Assembly: GCA_026724425.1 (NCBI GenBank) | Contig: JAIUCV010000019.1 | Coordinates: 9,505,141 to 9,569,140, forward strand | Direction of reading: 5' to 3' | DNA length: 64,000 nucleotides | Origin: Erythrophleum ivorense | Taxonomy: Eukaryota > Streptophyta > Magnoliopsida > Fabales > Fabaceae | Part shown: piece by piece, positions 35,600 to 48,203 of the stretch | Layout of the letters: each line of letters starts with the position of its first letter | How positions within the stretch are numbered: position 1 is the stretch's first letter | Translations under genes and position numbers: made by a program | Notes under the pieces: model-generated | Seen by the model: the letters and a program-made list of their open reading frames with translations, nothing else | Database searches by the model: none | Told to the model about the DNA's origin: nothing

Positions 35600-38500
35600 C
35601 TATTTGACCCTATTTTTATTTTAAGAGGTTGGCATTACTTACTCATTGAGTATCAAACTCATTTTTTTTTTAAATATTTTTTCAGAGAGCAGTACGAACC
35701 CTAATCTACCTCCAGCAACCTACTAGTGGTCGGTCTCTTGATTGCTTCCGTTGGTGAGCCTGCAGTTGCTCATGTGGGTGTATTTTGTTTGTCTGTGTGT
35801 GTAACCTATTTTGTCCTGAACCTTGTAAAGTTGGCTCCACTGAATCTTAGCTAGGGCATCCCCATTCCCCGGATATTTCTTTTGGTCTGAATGGATATGG
35901 GTTATCCCTTTTGGATGTATTGTATTGTCTGACAATTTGTAGAAATATCGGAAGGTCTAAGTTATAGAGGAGATTCTGCCGAAATTTCTACAAATGTCCT
36001 ATAAAAGAAAAGCTTATATGTTTATATGATTCAAAAAATGATACCCATAATCATTCTCTTTATTTTTCTGCTTCTGCGTAAACGTACATAAACTGTGGGA
36101 TGTGACACGCTTCTCACTAGTGCCCTATGAGTATCCTTAAAGATGTCGTCTGGGGTTTCGAATTTGTCGTTGTATCTCACAAAGACTTCAGGTCCAACTG
36201 AATGCTTCACAAACTGCATCACCATCATGTTTATTTAATATTTTTATTAGGGTTCAGGCTCAGCTCAAAGAAAAATCAGTAGCAATTGTAGGTAGCAATT
36301 TTACTTGAATTACGCACCTTAAACCACTTGATTTCCAATTGCATTTGAAGTGCTTCCCCAGGAATGAGCCAAGGCTCGTCTCCAAGCCTGGCTGCCAAGT
36401 GCAATGCACTGTTTCCCTGTTCATCCACATGACGAAATAGACTTTCTTTAAGGATTCCCCTTTTCTTCACTAACAGATCATATAGATGGGTTTGCCTCTT
36501 CTCCACTGCCAATAGCACTATGTTCTTTTTCTCATCATCCTCCTCGTTAATACTCCCCGGAAATAATTCGAGAATTCTCCACCATTTCTATCACACCATT
36601 CATAGCAGCGATCAATAGGAGTGTCCCCCTTGACTTTCTCATTACTGAATCATTGACATTCGGAGCCGCATATTGAATAGCTATGCAAATCACACAATTA
36701 TTATTTAATTTATTGCAATTTAAAAGAAAATCACTAATATTATTTGAATTAAGAAATTCATGCAAACTAGTTAAAAATCAACCTTACTACAAGTCTACAG
36801 TTAACTAACAAATATATCTAATCATTTAATAAAACTCAATTAAGTTCATTGACGATTGGAAGGTGAATTTGATATTAATCACATTATAGATAGGATATGA
36901 TCCTTTTAAGCGGACGGTCTCCTACCTAGTCATACTGTTATTCAAAATTAAAATGTGAGGGCAATGATATGGACAGCTTGAAATAGTCGAAGGTAAAGCT
37001 CACTTACTGTTGATTCTCCCCAAGACTTGCATAAAATAATTTTTTATTACCAGGGGATCCAACGGTGAAGAATGATCTCTACTTCCTTAAAGGTCAAGTT
37101 CTATACAATACAATAATAGTGCTTCTGAGTTACAACTTCGAGTTACATGAATCTTCTTACCGTTGTCCGCTTGTTTTTTGGAGGAAGTTGACGGCTTTTC
37201 AAGGGGGGTTCCCACTGCGGTTGAGATAGCTGAATCGGGTGTTCTCCCATCACCATAATGCAAATACCCGAACCCGGAAGCACCATGAAGAAGTTCGTTC
37301 ATTATTTGAACAGAACATGTGTGCATCTCCCTCTCCATCCAACTGGGAATATTAGTAGATATAGACAGATAAATAGCACATTATTTCGAATTAATTAATA
37401 TAAATTTTACGACAGTGTGCTTATGTGTAAGATTTTCATTAAAGTATACATGTGCGCAGAAGAATTCCCAACAGGAGATCCAGGACTAGAGATAAAAACT
37501 CGACCAAAGTATGGACCACTGTATGGCTCGTTCTGTAATGATTATTTACTTCTTCTTTGGGATCCTTCGCATTTTTTCCTTTTCCTGGAAATATGCCTAT
37601 CAAAGATTTATTAGTTGCTTGATATATATGAATAAATCCTATGATAATTACCGGACTCAAGTTCATGTAAGCACCGTACCACTCCTTTCCCAAACATTAA
37701 TTATTGACATTAGAACTAATATGTATAATTAAATTAATTCGTTGTAGAAACTACAGATTGCAGTTTGCACTCTATATTTGCAGAGTGATGAACGAAAAGG
37801 GCTTTAAGCTAAAGCTAAATTGAATGTTAGTTGAGATGAAAATAGAATTGCATCATAAAAGGAGAAAAGAAAATAGCTGGGGCGCCTGTGATATATACAC
37901 AGCAACCACCAATAAGATTGGGCCTAGATTTAATGACGCTTTGTTTGTCTTCGCCTTCCAATTCGAAAAGCTGCGAATCTGCCTTGATCTTCTTAACTAT
38001 TGTACCTTCCAAGTACAATAAATAATCCAGGCAGACGAGAATTCAAATAAAGAGAGACGAGATGATATATATTAATTTAGCCTTTCCTTCAATGGACAAC
38101 AGTACTTACAATGATAAATGAGACATTCAAATGGTCCGAGGCGGCTACCACTTTTGAAAGCAGAAGGCATTTCTGCAAGGAGATCGAATGGAGACAACCC
38201 TTCCTCGTTCAACTTCACCTCTTTCACAAGACCTTCTTTATAAAGGTGAATTATTTGGACTGCCAGATCTTCCAAATTAAAGTAAACCATGCACTTGTTG
38301 TAATTAAGTAATAAACTAAAACAGCAAGAATGAAAATGAATATTAATGGATTGAATGAATTAAATGACAGTAATTAGAAATAGATATTAATTTTAATTTA
38401 CCAAAATGCTCTCCCCTAATTGCACAATGAAGAATAGTATCACCGTTGTTCCTTCTACAGTTATCATAGTTGGGGGCAGAACTACTACGGTTAGAGATAT

Positions 38501-39026
38501 AATGAAGCCAAAGAAAAGCTTGTTTATGGCCATGGGGAGCCGCCAGGAAGAGGGGTGTCTCGCCGTCAATGTTACGTTTACCAACTAAGGAGGGGTCTAC
38601 CCTGCTAATTATCTTACATAATTCGACATTCCCCATTGAAGCCGGTAAATGCAGTGGTGTGTTCTTTCTCTCATTCTCAGCTTCCAGGACGTCGCTCTTC
38701 TCAGCCTCCAGGACATCGCTCTCTTCGCCAACTCTTTCCCGTAGTACAGTGCTCTCTTCGCTTACTATTTCCAACATTGTTGCTACCTCCTCTTCCTTCT
38801 GAGCTTCCGGAGCGCTCTCTTTGCAAACTAGCTCCACCATTTTTGCCACCACCTTCTCATCCTTGTCAGACACTGCCATGTGTAACGCAGTGTCTCCTGA
38901 CGCCGTTATCTTGGCCGTGCGAAGCGCCCTTTCATCCTTGTACATTTTAATTACTTCTTCCCACTTGCCTTCCATGGCAAGTTTAAGTAGTTCCGTCTTT
39001 TTATTCTCCAGGTCGACCATAGCCAT

Positions 39027-40034
39027 TGTCTCTTGGACAATTGACTTCAATGGATTAATCAATTGTCATATATATAATGTACAAGGGAAGGGGTTATCAC
39101 TTTTTGTGCAGGGTTTGCCCAGTTATCAAGTTATTCCCAAGCCGTCAACTGCAAGAGGATAAGAGTACAGCTGAATATGCTGTTTCTACAAGAGTAAAGT
39201 TGAAATATTCTAGACAAGAGTGAAGCATTGTGTTTCTGCTGTGTTGTGTTTCAGAGGTGCTTCATTTGTGCAAACAATGATAACCTGTGTAACACGGTGG
39301 TGTTACAAATTAATAATGAGTCGGGCTGGCTAGCAGCAATATTATTAGTTACTATTGTATCGGGAATTTGTAACAGTGGATTTACATTTTAAAAAGAAAG
39401 TGCGGCTGGAGTAGTAAATCTATAAAAATATATCATGCACACAATATTAGTGTAGAGAATATAAAATGTTCAAATTATACGTGCAATACTTTAATTCAAC
39501 AGTTTGTTTCAACCAAGGGTAATAACTATATATAACATGAAAAAGATAAGTGGGTGGGGACATTGTTAATTTTTTTAAAGAGGAGAGGCTTAAAGGAGTT
39601 TACCTTCAACTTAAACAGAATGCTTTTGTTTTGGGTGCGTCATTGTGTCGAATGCGTGAAAGAAAGTGAAATAAAACTGTTTTTTTTTCTTTTTGGCACA
39701 CATGCGGAGAATTTAGCATAGAAATTTATGGAATAAGCTCATCCTCAAAAGTTTAATAGAAGGCGCTCCAATTTTAAATGGTCATAGTTTTTAATTCAAG
39801 AAAAATTTTGGCCTTATATATTTATAGAAGTTGAAAAGATCTTTTAGAGTCCAACATCGTTCCGACGTAACTTAACCAAGTTAAAAACATTTTCAAGTTC
39901 ATAATTTTCGTTTTCGTGTGTTTTAAGTTGTTTGAATGAATATTATCTCTAATTTTCATATTTTTTTTTATTAATTGTTTCTGGAAATTAATTAAGACCA
40001 CGCATAAATACCTTTTTGTTTAATTTTTCGACAG
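39027..40034. other. Upstream region of ankyrin gene A
   Basis: It contains the same TATA-like TTATATATATGACAA (about 39066-39080 on the minus strand) as copy B. No gene is present. The sequence is collinear with 54758-55547, except for a ~250-bp stretch (about 39550-39780) absent from block B. Confidence 0.6.
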
Positions 40035-41285
40035 TTCTCAAAAATAAATATTTTCCCTTCAATTTTTTGTGTTTCCCCTGGCTCAAATACCACATATAAG
40101 GATCACTTAAAAGCTTTTGACCCATTTGAAGGTGAAGCCTCCTTAGGGCCCATGGGTGTGGCATCGCGTTTCTTGTGTGGTCACCCCTTGTAAGCTAATC
40201 AAAGGCCATCTTATCATTCCTTTTGTAATTAACACTACTGTCAAAGACTGTTTAAAGTTATGATATTAGTTGAGAGATTCTGTTTAATTACTTATTTGTT
40301 TTTGTGTTAATTTACGTATGTATAGTTAAGATAATAATCTTGCCCTAACAATTCAGCAATCATGAAGCTTACAAAATTAAATTGAAAGCGTTTGTGTGCT
40401 TTTGCTGACTATAATTTTTCCATTGCAGATTAAAAGGAAGAAGTCATATCACATGCTCACCTTACATGACTCTGGCTAATTCGCCATAAATTGAATTTAC
40501 TTGAATTGTGTTGAATAAAAACTCTGCAAATGAATTTGGTTTGAAAACGGTTTTAATTATGTCAAACAAAATGCAAAATGTGAATTAATATCCAAAAGCT
40601 TGTTCATCTTCAATTATTTTCACGAATAAATATTTACGATCTCGATCTCTCAAATTTTATCTCCAATTTTATCTCACATATAATTCACTCAAACGCTTTT
40701 GACCCATTTCAATGTGAAGCCTCTTAAGGGGCCATGGGTGTGGCATCGTGTTTCTTGTGTAGTCACCCCTTGCAAAATAATCAGAGGCACTCTTCTCATT
40801 CCTGTTGTAACTAACACTACTGTCAAAGAGTGTTTAAGTTATGATATTTGTTGGGATTCTGCTAGTTTATTTATTTATTTATTCATTTTCGTGTTAATCT
40901 ACGTATATATAGTTAAAATGATCATCTTGCCTTAACAATTCATCATGAAGATTACAAAATTGAATTTTAAGCATTTGGGTGCTTTTGCAGACTAGAATTC
41001 CATCGCAGACTAAAAGAAAACAAGTCATATCACAAGCTCGCGTTACACGGCTCTGGCTAATTCCCCATAAATTGAAGCTACTTGAATTGTGTTGAATAAA
41101 TACTCCCCAGATGAATTTGGTTTGAAAAATAATTTTAATTCTGTCAAAAAAAATAAAAAAAATACGAATTAATAGCCAAAAACATGTTCATTTACTATTA
41201 TTTTGTCGAATAAGTATTTTTTGATTTTGATCTCTCAAATTTTCTCTTCAATTTTTGTCCTTCCACTGCCTCATATACGACATGT
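40035..41285. repeat. R array of block A (two units and a partial)
   Basis: Two tandem units with a period of about 581 bp, measured between GACCCATTTGAAGGTGAAG (40119) and GACCCATTTCAATGTGAAG (40700). Each unit holds GGTGTGGCATCG, CTTGTGTGGTCACCCCTTG, AACACTACTGTCAAAGA, TAACAATTCAGCAATCATGA and TTGTGTTGAATAAA. The array lies ~1 kb upstream of gene A. No open frame is conserved among units, so it is unlikely to be coding. Confidence 0.9.
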
Positions 41286-43555
41286 AATGCCCACTAAGTT
41301 AAGAATTTAAATAATAAGAATTCAAAATTTATAATGACAATAATAATTTAATTAAAATGAAAATTCGCAGAAGTCGAGGTCTTATTATGAATAGGGAGAA
41401 CCTAGACTTGAGTTGTGACATTAGTTTTGTGGCAAAAGTATATGCTGCTCTTCTTGGGTTATGTAGTTTGAATCCTAGGAAGACCACTTTACTTTGTTAA
41501 TTATTTTTTTATCTTTCTATTCGGGAAGCATACTGCAATTTATATAAAAAAGTTTTTCCAGCCCTTATATTGTCTATTATGACCCGCTAGTCCCTCAGAT
41601 ATTTTTCCATCATGGTCTTTTTTGAGCCAAGTGATCCAAACTCCCATCATTTTCTTCTTCACTTTCTCTTCAATTTTCTCTGCCTCAAAACCTCCACAAA
41701 CCCTTTGAAGCTCCTCTCAAATTTTCCTCTTCTTGGTCCAAGCTTCTTTCTCCTTTCTCCCGTAAATCTCTAGTTGCTTTTGGGCCTTGATTTTCCTTTA
41801 GTTATGGTAGCAAACAACCTTCTGAAGCTTCAGCGTGCAACCCCTTATAACAGGTTGCCTGGTTGTAACTTGGTGGTTTGCCCAACGATTGCTAAAAGTC
41901 CTTAACTTTGTACTTAGGGACTAGATATAGAATGAAGTTGGTTTGAACAAGTATAAATCCTTGTGTGATCTTCTCCTTTCCCTGCTATTTTGTTTGATGA
42001 AACTCTCCACCAGATCACACCTCCTATAGTAGATCATGCCTCCTCCACCAGATAAGTGGTTGAACACGTTTACTATCCTAACCACAGGGGGCAAAAAACT
42101 TTCTTGTGAATCCAAGAACAATGTTCTTGATAATTTGCAAAAGTAACACAAGTGACTTACCTCTTAGTGCATCCACAGGTAGGCAAAACTAGAGGACACA
42201 AGGATCAAATTCTTAAATGGGAGAAACTCCTCTCTTAGCATATTTTAAGACGGAGTGAGAGCCTTAAGGGAATGCTAGCTCTCCTTAGAGTTTTTATTCT
42301 ATTTTAGGTGAAACTCCTAACCATAATAGGAGTAGGGCTATTTACCAATATGTCCTTTTTTCACCATAGTCCCTCTTGTATTACCTTGTATTGTGTGTGA
42401 TCCTTTAAGTTCATATTATAAAAGCAGTGGGATCATAACTCTTTATGGTTAATAATTAGAACCCCTTCGAATTAATTAATTTAATAAGTAGAATCCCTTC
42501 TAATTTGTGAATTATAAGTAAGTAGTTTTGTTTCTTTTCACCAATCATGAATGACATCTAGCAATATATTATGACCCTAATATAATGTGAATGTATTCAC
42601 AAATCAATGAATCTTTTTTGTTAATGTTTAATGCATAATCACATCCCTTTGTTACATGATGCTTCTACATGAAATTGTTCAGGTATAGATAATATATTAA
42701 ATTCTAAGTTCATAACATGCATGATTTTGGATGTAAGGAAATTAGAAAACCACCTTTTTCTAATTTTTCCTCCTCTTGTTATGGCCATATTTCTTTTAGT
42801 CTTATCTTTATCAAATAAAGTACCTCTCTCTTTCACTGAGAGTTATAGATCCCTAGCTAATACACTCACATATCTTTATACATGTAATATTATATCCAAC
42901 AATTAGAGCCAAAACTCAATAGTATCAAAATATAATATATAACACACATAAGATATCAATGGTTATTTAGATCAAAGGAGAATTGTACTACACTATCTAA
43001 TGATGGCTATTGATATATTAATGAAAAAACTCTATTAGCTATTTTTGAGAAGTCAATTTAGTATACTCGTACTTAATGAGCACCTATATATTAACTTTAA
43101 TGTCACCTATATAAATAACCTAGAGAGTCATCTTCATCTGTATGAGGAAATTTATCCATATGCTAATCTTAGTAGATTATCACAGTCCTAAATTACAATC
43201 TTTAATTAGAAATCATTTATGTTTTAATAGAAATATAAATTCCATTAAAATGATTAAATCATTATTTATATTTTTATCTTTAAATCTAAGGGCAATAGCA
43301 CATTGTTAACAATGTTAATATAATACCAATATTTTATTAATAATAAAATAATAACTGTCAATAATTGCCTTTTAGGACATTTGCACTAACAATCTAATCA
43401 TTCCTTCATTTCTATAAAGACCAACAACAAACTCAAAAAAGAATTGACTAAGGAAATCCTTCACTAGACATCGAATGCTCTTGTAAGTTAGTAGCTAACC
43501 ATTTGGTAAGGTTACTGTCAAAGAACTCATTTCTTCTAACAAAGGGGACTAATAT
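41286..43555. other. Inter-block spacer with LTR-retrotransposon remnants
   Basis: No gene was recognised. 41855-41965 matches the LTR-like text at 11840-11960 (GGTTGTAACTTGGTGGTTTG, GTACTTAGGGACTAGATATA). Near 42896-42912 the sequence TATATCCAACA is followed by ATTAGAGCCAAAACTC. This resembles a Copia LTR end and a plant Met-tRNA primer-binding site (TGGTATCAGAGCC) with a 6-base deletion. The two observations suggest one or two decayed retrotransposons. An (AT)n run lies at 43550-43574. Confidence 0.4.
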
Positions 43556-43878
43556 ATATATATATATATATATATTAAAAAAATGGATGGGAATGTAGAA
43601 AAAAGGAAGGTCCAGATCTACTCAGCATGTTTATCGAAAGAATTTGTGTCTGACAAAGAGAGAGAGAGAGAGAGAGAGAGAAAGCTAGGTATTACAATGA
43701 AAAAAATAAAGAAGTTGAAAGAATATTCTAGTAATTTAATGTAATTAATAATTTTAAATTTACATAATAGAGAATTTATTGTAATGAAGCTAATAAATTA
43801 AGAGTTTTTAACTTTTTTTCAGATTAGAGGAAACATTACCATTGGAGATAAAGGTTAGATAAGATAGGTGCAAGTATA

Positions 43879-43911
<33 letters not shown>

Positions 43912-46214
43912 TATTTGATACCATTTAGTCACCTATATATCTAAGTTAATATATTATTAATTTAGCATTGCATTTTGGATGGATTATGATATACAGGAAA
44001 AAATTGAATTCTTTTTTATTTTTAATATATTTATATAATTTTATATAAATAAATAATAGGGGAGAACACTATTATCCTTTTCTCTTATTTGTTTCCCTGC
44101 AAATCATATAAAATTTCATTGACATTTAAAGAAAAAAAAAACAGATTAATTTATATTCTATGAATATAAAATAATACTTTAACATATTGAGTGTTCAGAA
44201 TGTTAAAAATCATAAATTGAGAAATTGAGGAGAAATAAGTAATTATAAGAAAAACTTTCAAAAATAATTTGCAAGATATATATGCATGACATGGAATCAC
44301 TTGAATGAATGATGTTTTCGAGGGCATGGCCAATGAAGAAACTAAATTGTTAGCAAAGTATAATGGCAATCCATTATCTTAGATATGCCTATTCATTATT
44401 TTACATCTCAATCGCTAATACTCAAAATGCAAAACTTATATAGAATGAAAAGAAAAAGAATGTTTCTCAAAATAATTTAGAGCCTCAACAATCACTACAC
44501 GGTCAATGTATTTTTAATTCAATCCAACAGAAACTATGTGAGGGATCAAGAATCAAGTGTATTTTTTTTGTGGGGTGGCGGGGGGGCAAGAAAGGAGGCT
44601 AAAACAAAAATCTAAACATGAACAACTTCTAGGGAAAACAACAGCACACGTATCTTCCATAAACAGATTGAAGCAGAGTTTTTAATATAATAAAATTAAC
44701 AATTTTCAACTTTATGTCATAGATAGAATAGGCCTTTCCTTAACTTTTGTTAAAGCTTTCTAATAGTTGTATGAACAAACTCAACGTTGTCTTCACGATA
44801 AAGTGACGAAATGAGCATTGGTGATAGAAGAAATATGGAGATGAACGAAAGTCACATAAGATTATAGAAAGCATACGGCACCGGAAGGAAAGGAGAAAAA
44901 TATGGTGTAAATGAACCATTTGGTAGGAAAATATTAATATGACCCTTGCAACTAAAATAACCGTTAAGGATTTTTTTTTTTGGGTTAAACAATAAAGGTA
45001 TTTTCAAGTCAATTTGGACATTAGTTGATATTAAGTCTTTTCTCAAATGATCTTAAGGACACACTCATCACTTAAGCTAAAAATATGTTTTATTAAGCTA
45101 AGAAATATGGGAAATATGCTTTATTGACCACTAAAGCCAACTCTTAAGGTTAAACAAAAATATAGGTAATGAAATTGTACATTCAAAAAGTAAAAAAATA
45201 TTTTCAATTACTAAAATCTTCAATGTCTTAGTAATAAAAATATGCAAAAAAAGAAAAAAAGAAGAACTAAAAACATGAAAAAACAAAAAAGAGGAAGCCA
45301 GATTTATAAATGATCAAACGACCATGTAACAATTATCAACAACTGAATGATCACATTTACACATAAATGAGTTTTAAAACTCTATTTATGTAAACAGATG
45401 TTATCAACAGTCTTTTTATATTATAGTTCATCAGTTTCATGTAAAAGCCGTATACATGAATGAACTATTTCTTCTTTATGTTCATTAACTCACAGATTCC
45501 TTACATGGTTGTGTGGACACGTGAGTATACGTACTTGCACGTGTACGTCTATGTATGTGCGCATATATATATATATGTGTGTGTGTGTGTGTACGCATCT
45601 GTATGTATGTGTGTATAAACAGTAATAAGTTCATAGAAACTAGTTGAAGAAAAACATAGAAATGGCTTCCATACTTTTTTTTTTAGAGAAAAATTTTACT
45701 TGGAAAAGTGAAGAAAATTTTGGATCACTGGTAAAATTTTCCAAAGAAAAATTTTCTTTTCTAGCAACTTGAACAAAAGAAAATTTTTAAAACAATTTTT
45801 CTAGAGAAAAATTTTCTCTCAAAACGAACAGAGCCTAAGGAAAAATTATTTGTGATAAACTAGGGTGTAATTGAATAATAGAGAACAAATTAATAACTTT
45901 TCCCTAAATAAAAATATAAATCCTGATGTAAATATGCTTATTTATTGTCTATCATTATTGGGAATTTAATGTTTTACAAAGTTAATTTGTTTTGTTAAAA
46001 GATTAAAAGGATGGCAATCGGTAAATAATTATTTACAAAAAGAAAAATTAAGTTTAAACCATTTTACTAAAAAAATAAAATTTCATGCACTACATAGGTT
46101 CATGCCAGCAAAAGTAATTTCTTTCCCATGTGTTGTTTCTTTTTTATTCATTCTTTGAATAACTTTTTGCCAATATTCCTCAGACACATGGGATCATTGA
46201 ACTCCATAAAATAC

Positions 46215-46561
46215 TGTTAGATTATACACCCTTGATGGATTGGATTTAAAGTATAAAATCCAGCCCATTTTATTTTATTTATTAAAAAAATTTTCAAAAT
46301 GTTGGTGGTTATCAGAAATGCAAGAATAGTTTCTCTTTTGATATATATCAAATCCACCGAATAAAAATGTCAATTTTTTGATCGTCTTCTCTCATCCAAG
46401 AAAAACAGATTCTCTCTCTCACTTCTTCAATGAATTTTATTGTGAAACAGAAGATTGGATTCAAGTTTGTAATTCAATTTTTCCGTGTATGTGGCTTGGA
46501 ATGAAACAGTATATCAGTTATGTTATCAAATTCAATTTGTTTAACACTTTTGTTTCTAACA
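46215..46561. mobile_element. Possible Copia-type solo LTR
   Basis: A 347-bp stretch begins TGTTAGATTATACACCC and ends GTTTCTAACA. The terminal inverted bases TGTTAGA/TCTAACA are typical of Copia LTRs, and it lies inside a ~700-bp segment absent from block A. Against this, the flanking 5-mers (AATAC and GGTAA) do not match, and neither a primer-binding site nor a polypurine tract is evident. Confidence 0.35.
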
Positions 46562-47320
46562 GGTAAATGAGGAAGGAATTTGCCAGTTTTCGCATAGCAT
46601 AGGTATTTAGAAATGAAAGATGAAGCTTTGAGGAGGACCCCTTCCATTAGTAAATTTTGTAAGTTGTAACACGAGGAGAAATAGAATTGCCAAGTCATAT
46701 GGCTGAGTCTTTTTCTTATTTAAATTTCAAATTTGGTCATACTATGGCCTGATTTGAACTTTGGACTCTCAATTGATGGCATCATATGAAATTTTACAGG
46801 ACTAAATTTTTCACTCAGGCAACTTGTAAACCCTTTTTCTTGCAGGATGCATTTGGAACCAAATCTGTTAAGAATTTAATTAAATCTTCGTTTGAAGTAA
46901 ATCTTAAATTTGTTTAATATCCGATTGAGTTTCATTGTATGAATTTTATTTTCAAAATTAAGAAATTCAATTAGATTTGTAATATTACAATAATATCCTT
47001 TGTAATCAGTGTGTAGATGCATATTGAGACTATTTTGAGTATGGCAACATTTAAGTACCGGTTATTGGTAATTCAGCGTGATTATGGCTCCTTTTGCCCT
47101 TCAGGTGGACTGAATTGTCTTAGGTATTCACAATTATTGCCAAGATAATGCAACTTTTGATTCTTGAGATGATTAATAGGTAAAGAGTCTTGACCTAGTA
47201 AGAAGCTGAGCTTTTCATAGCAATATTCTTTTGCCAAGTCTAAGGGCTTTGACCTAAGTAGAATCTTCTACAAACGTAAGTATTAAAAGAATTTGATGGA
47301 GATGAGTTTGATTGTGTTTT

Positions 47321-47357
<37 letters not shown>

Positions 47358-48203
47358 CTCATTACAAAAAAGATACGGGTGTACAGGAGAACATGTAATC
47401 AACACCCTGACCTTTATAAATTGGAACAAACAGTTTCATTGCATTTTATCCAATACTCTCTGAGGAAGAGAAATCTATATTATACTTTTGTAGTACTAAA
47501 ACATTTATTTAAATTAAATTTTAATTTAACTATAATTTCAAATTAAATTACACTGCTTACGGTATGAATAAGTAGAGTGAGCAACATAATCATGAGATAA
47601 ATAGTCGATTATTTTACATCAATTCTTAGCACTTGAAATTTTATTAATTTTGTAGGACTTTATTATTAAAAGGAAATTTATTAATTTTTCATGAAACAAA
47701 TTGAGTCTTATTTTTAATTATGCTCTAAACAAGATAAACTAAAAGAAATGAAAACTAAATTCAATTCTGAAAAATACTCATCATGCTGATTCTTACTTGA
47801 AAATAGAAAAGAAAAAGGAGGGGAAAATGCATAGACATCTCGTGTTTTTACCCATTTGCAAATAGAAACTAACTAAAAATTCAGATGATAAATTCATATA
47901 TTTTGAGATACTTGAAAGTGGACCATTTTATCCATCTTCCGTTAAATATTTAACAGACGTCATTTGCACAGACGTGACATGTTCTAATTAGCTAACACAA
48001 TATTTTTTTTGTTGGTATTTTTTTAATTTTTAATTATTGTATTATGTATTTACAAATTATAAATTATAAATGCCCTGTTAGAATTTGATAAAAAAAAAAT
48101 CATGTTAAAAACATTGCATCAAAACATACCTTGTATCTTTCAACACATTTGCAAATAAAGTTTTTATTAAATGTGTAAGGCTAAAATGTCAATTTGGCCC
48201 TTC

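Larger units (their letters stand above)
32481..36107. mobile_element. TG...CA insertion (solo-LTR-like) in gene A exon 7
   Basis: Compared with copy B, gene A is interrupted exactly between CGCTT at 32476-32480 and CGCTT at 36108-36112, a 5-bp target duplication. The insert starts TGTAAAACCCGACG and ends GGATGTGACA, the TG...CA ends of LTRs. About 2.4 kb remains after subtracting the nested element at 34254-35506. There is a TATA-like CGCTATATAGTG near 33154. No gag-pol coding was seen. A relative lies at 59408-61505. A solo LTR or a large non-coding LTR derivative is the best reading. Confidence 0.8.
31903..39026 (-). pseudogene. Ankyrin-repeat PGG-domain membrane protein gene, copy A, dead
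   Basis: This has the same seven-exon structure as copy B: exons about 39026-38402, 38268-38110, 38005-37901, 37596-37450, 37342-37161, 36680-36318 and 36213 onward. Exon 1 is open and has ankyrin motifs (GDTALHMAV, NTPLHLPASMG, GETPLFLAA, GDTILHCAI). Lesions are: a 25-bp deletion in exon 5 that shifts the frame; a 2-bp deletion in exon 6 near 36574; a 3.6-kb element (32481-36107) in exon 7; and CAG to TAG at 32050-32048. PGG reads PGD. The exon 6 acceptor AG (36682-36681) is intact here, unlike in copy B. Confidence 0.9.

Noticed and set aside
39062..39062. Upstream start at the TTG giving MINPLKSIVQET
   Set aside because: The codon is TTG, not ATG. The first in-frame ATG, in good context, is at 39026 (54757 in copy B).
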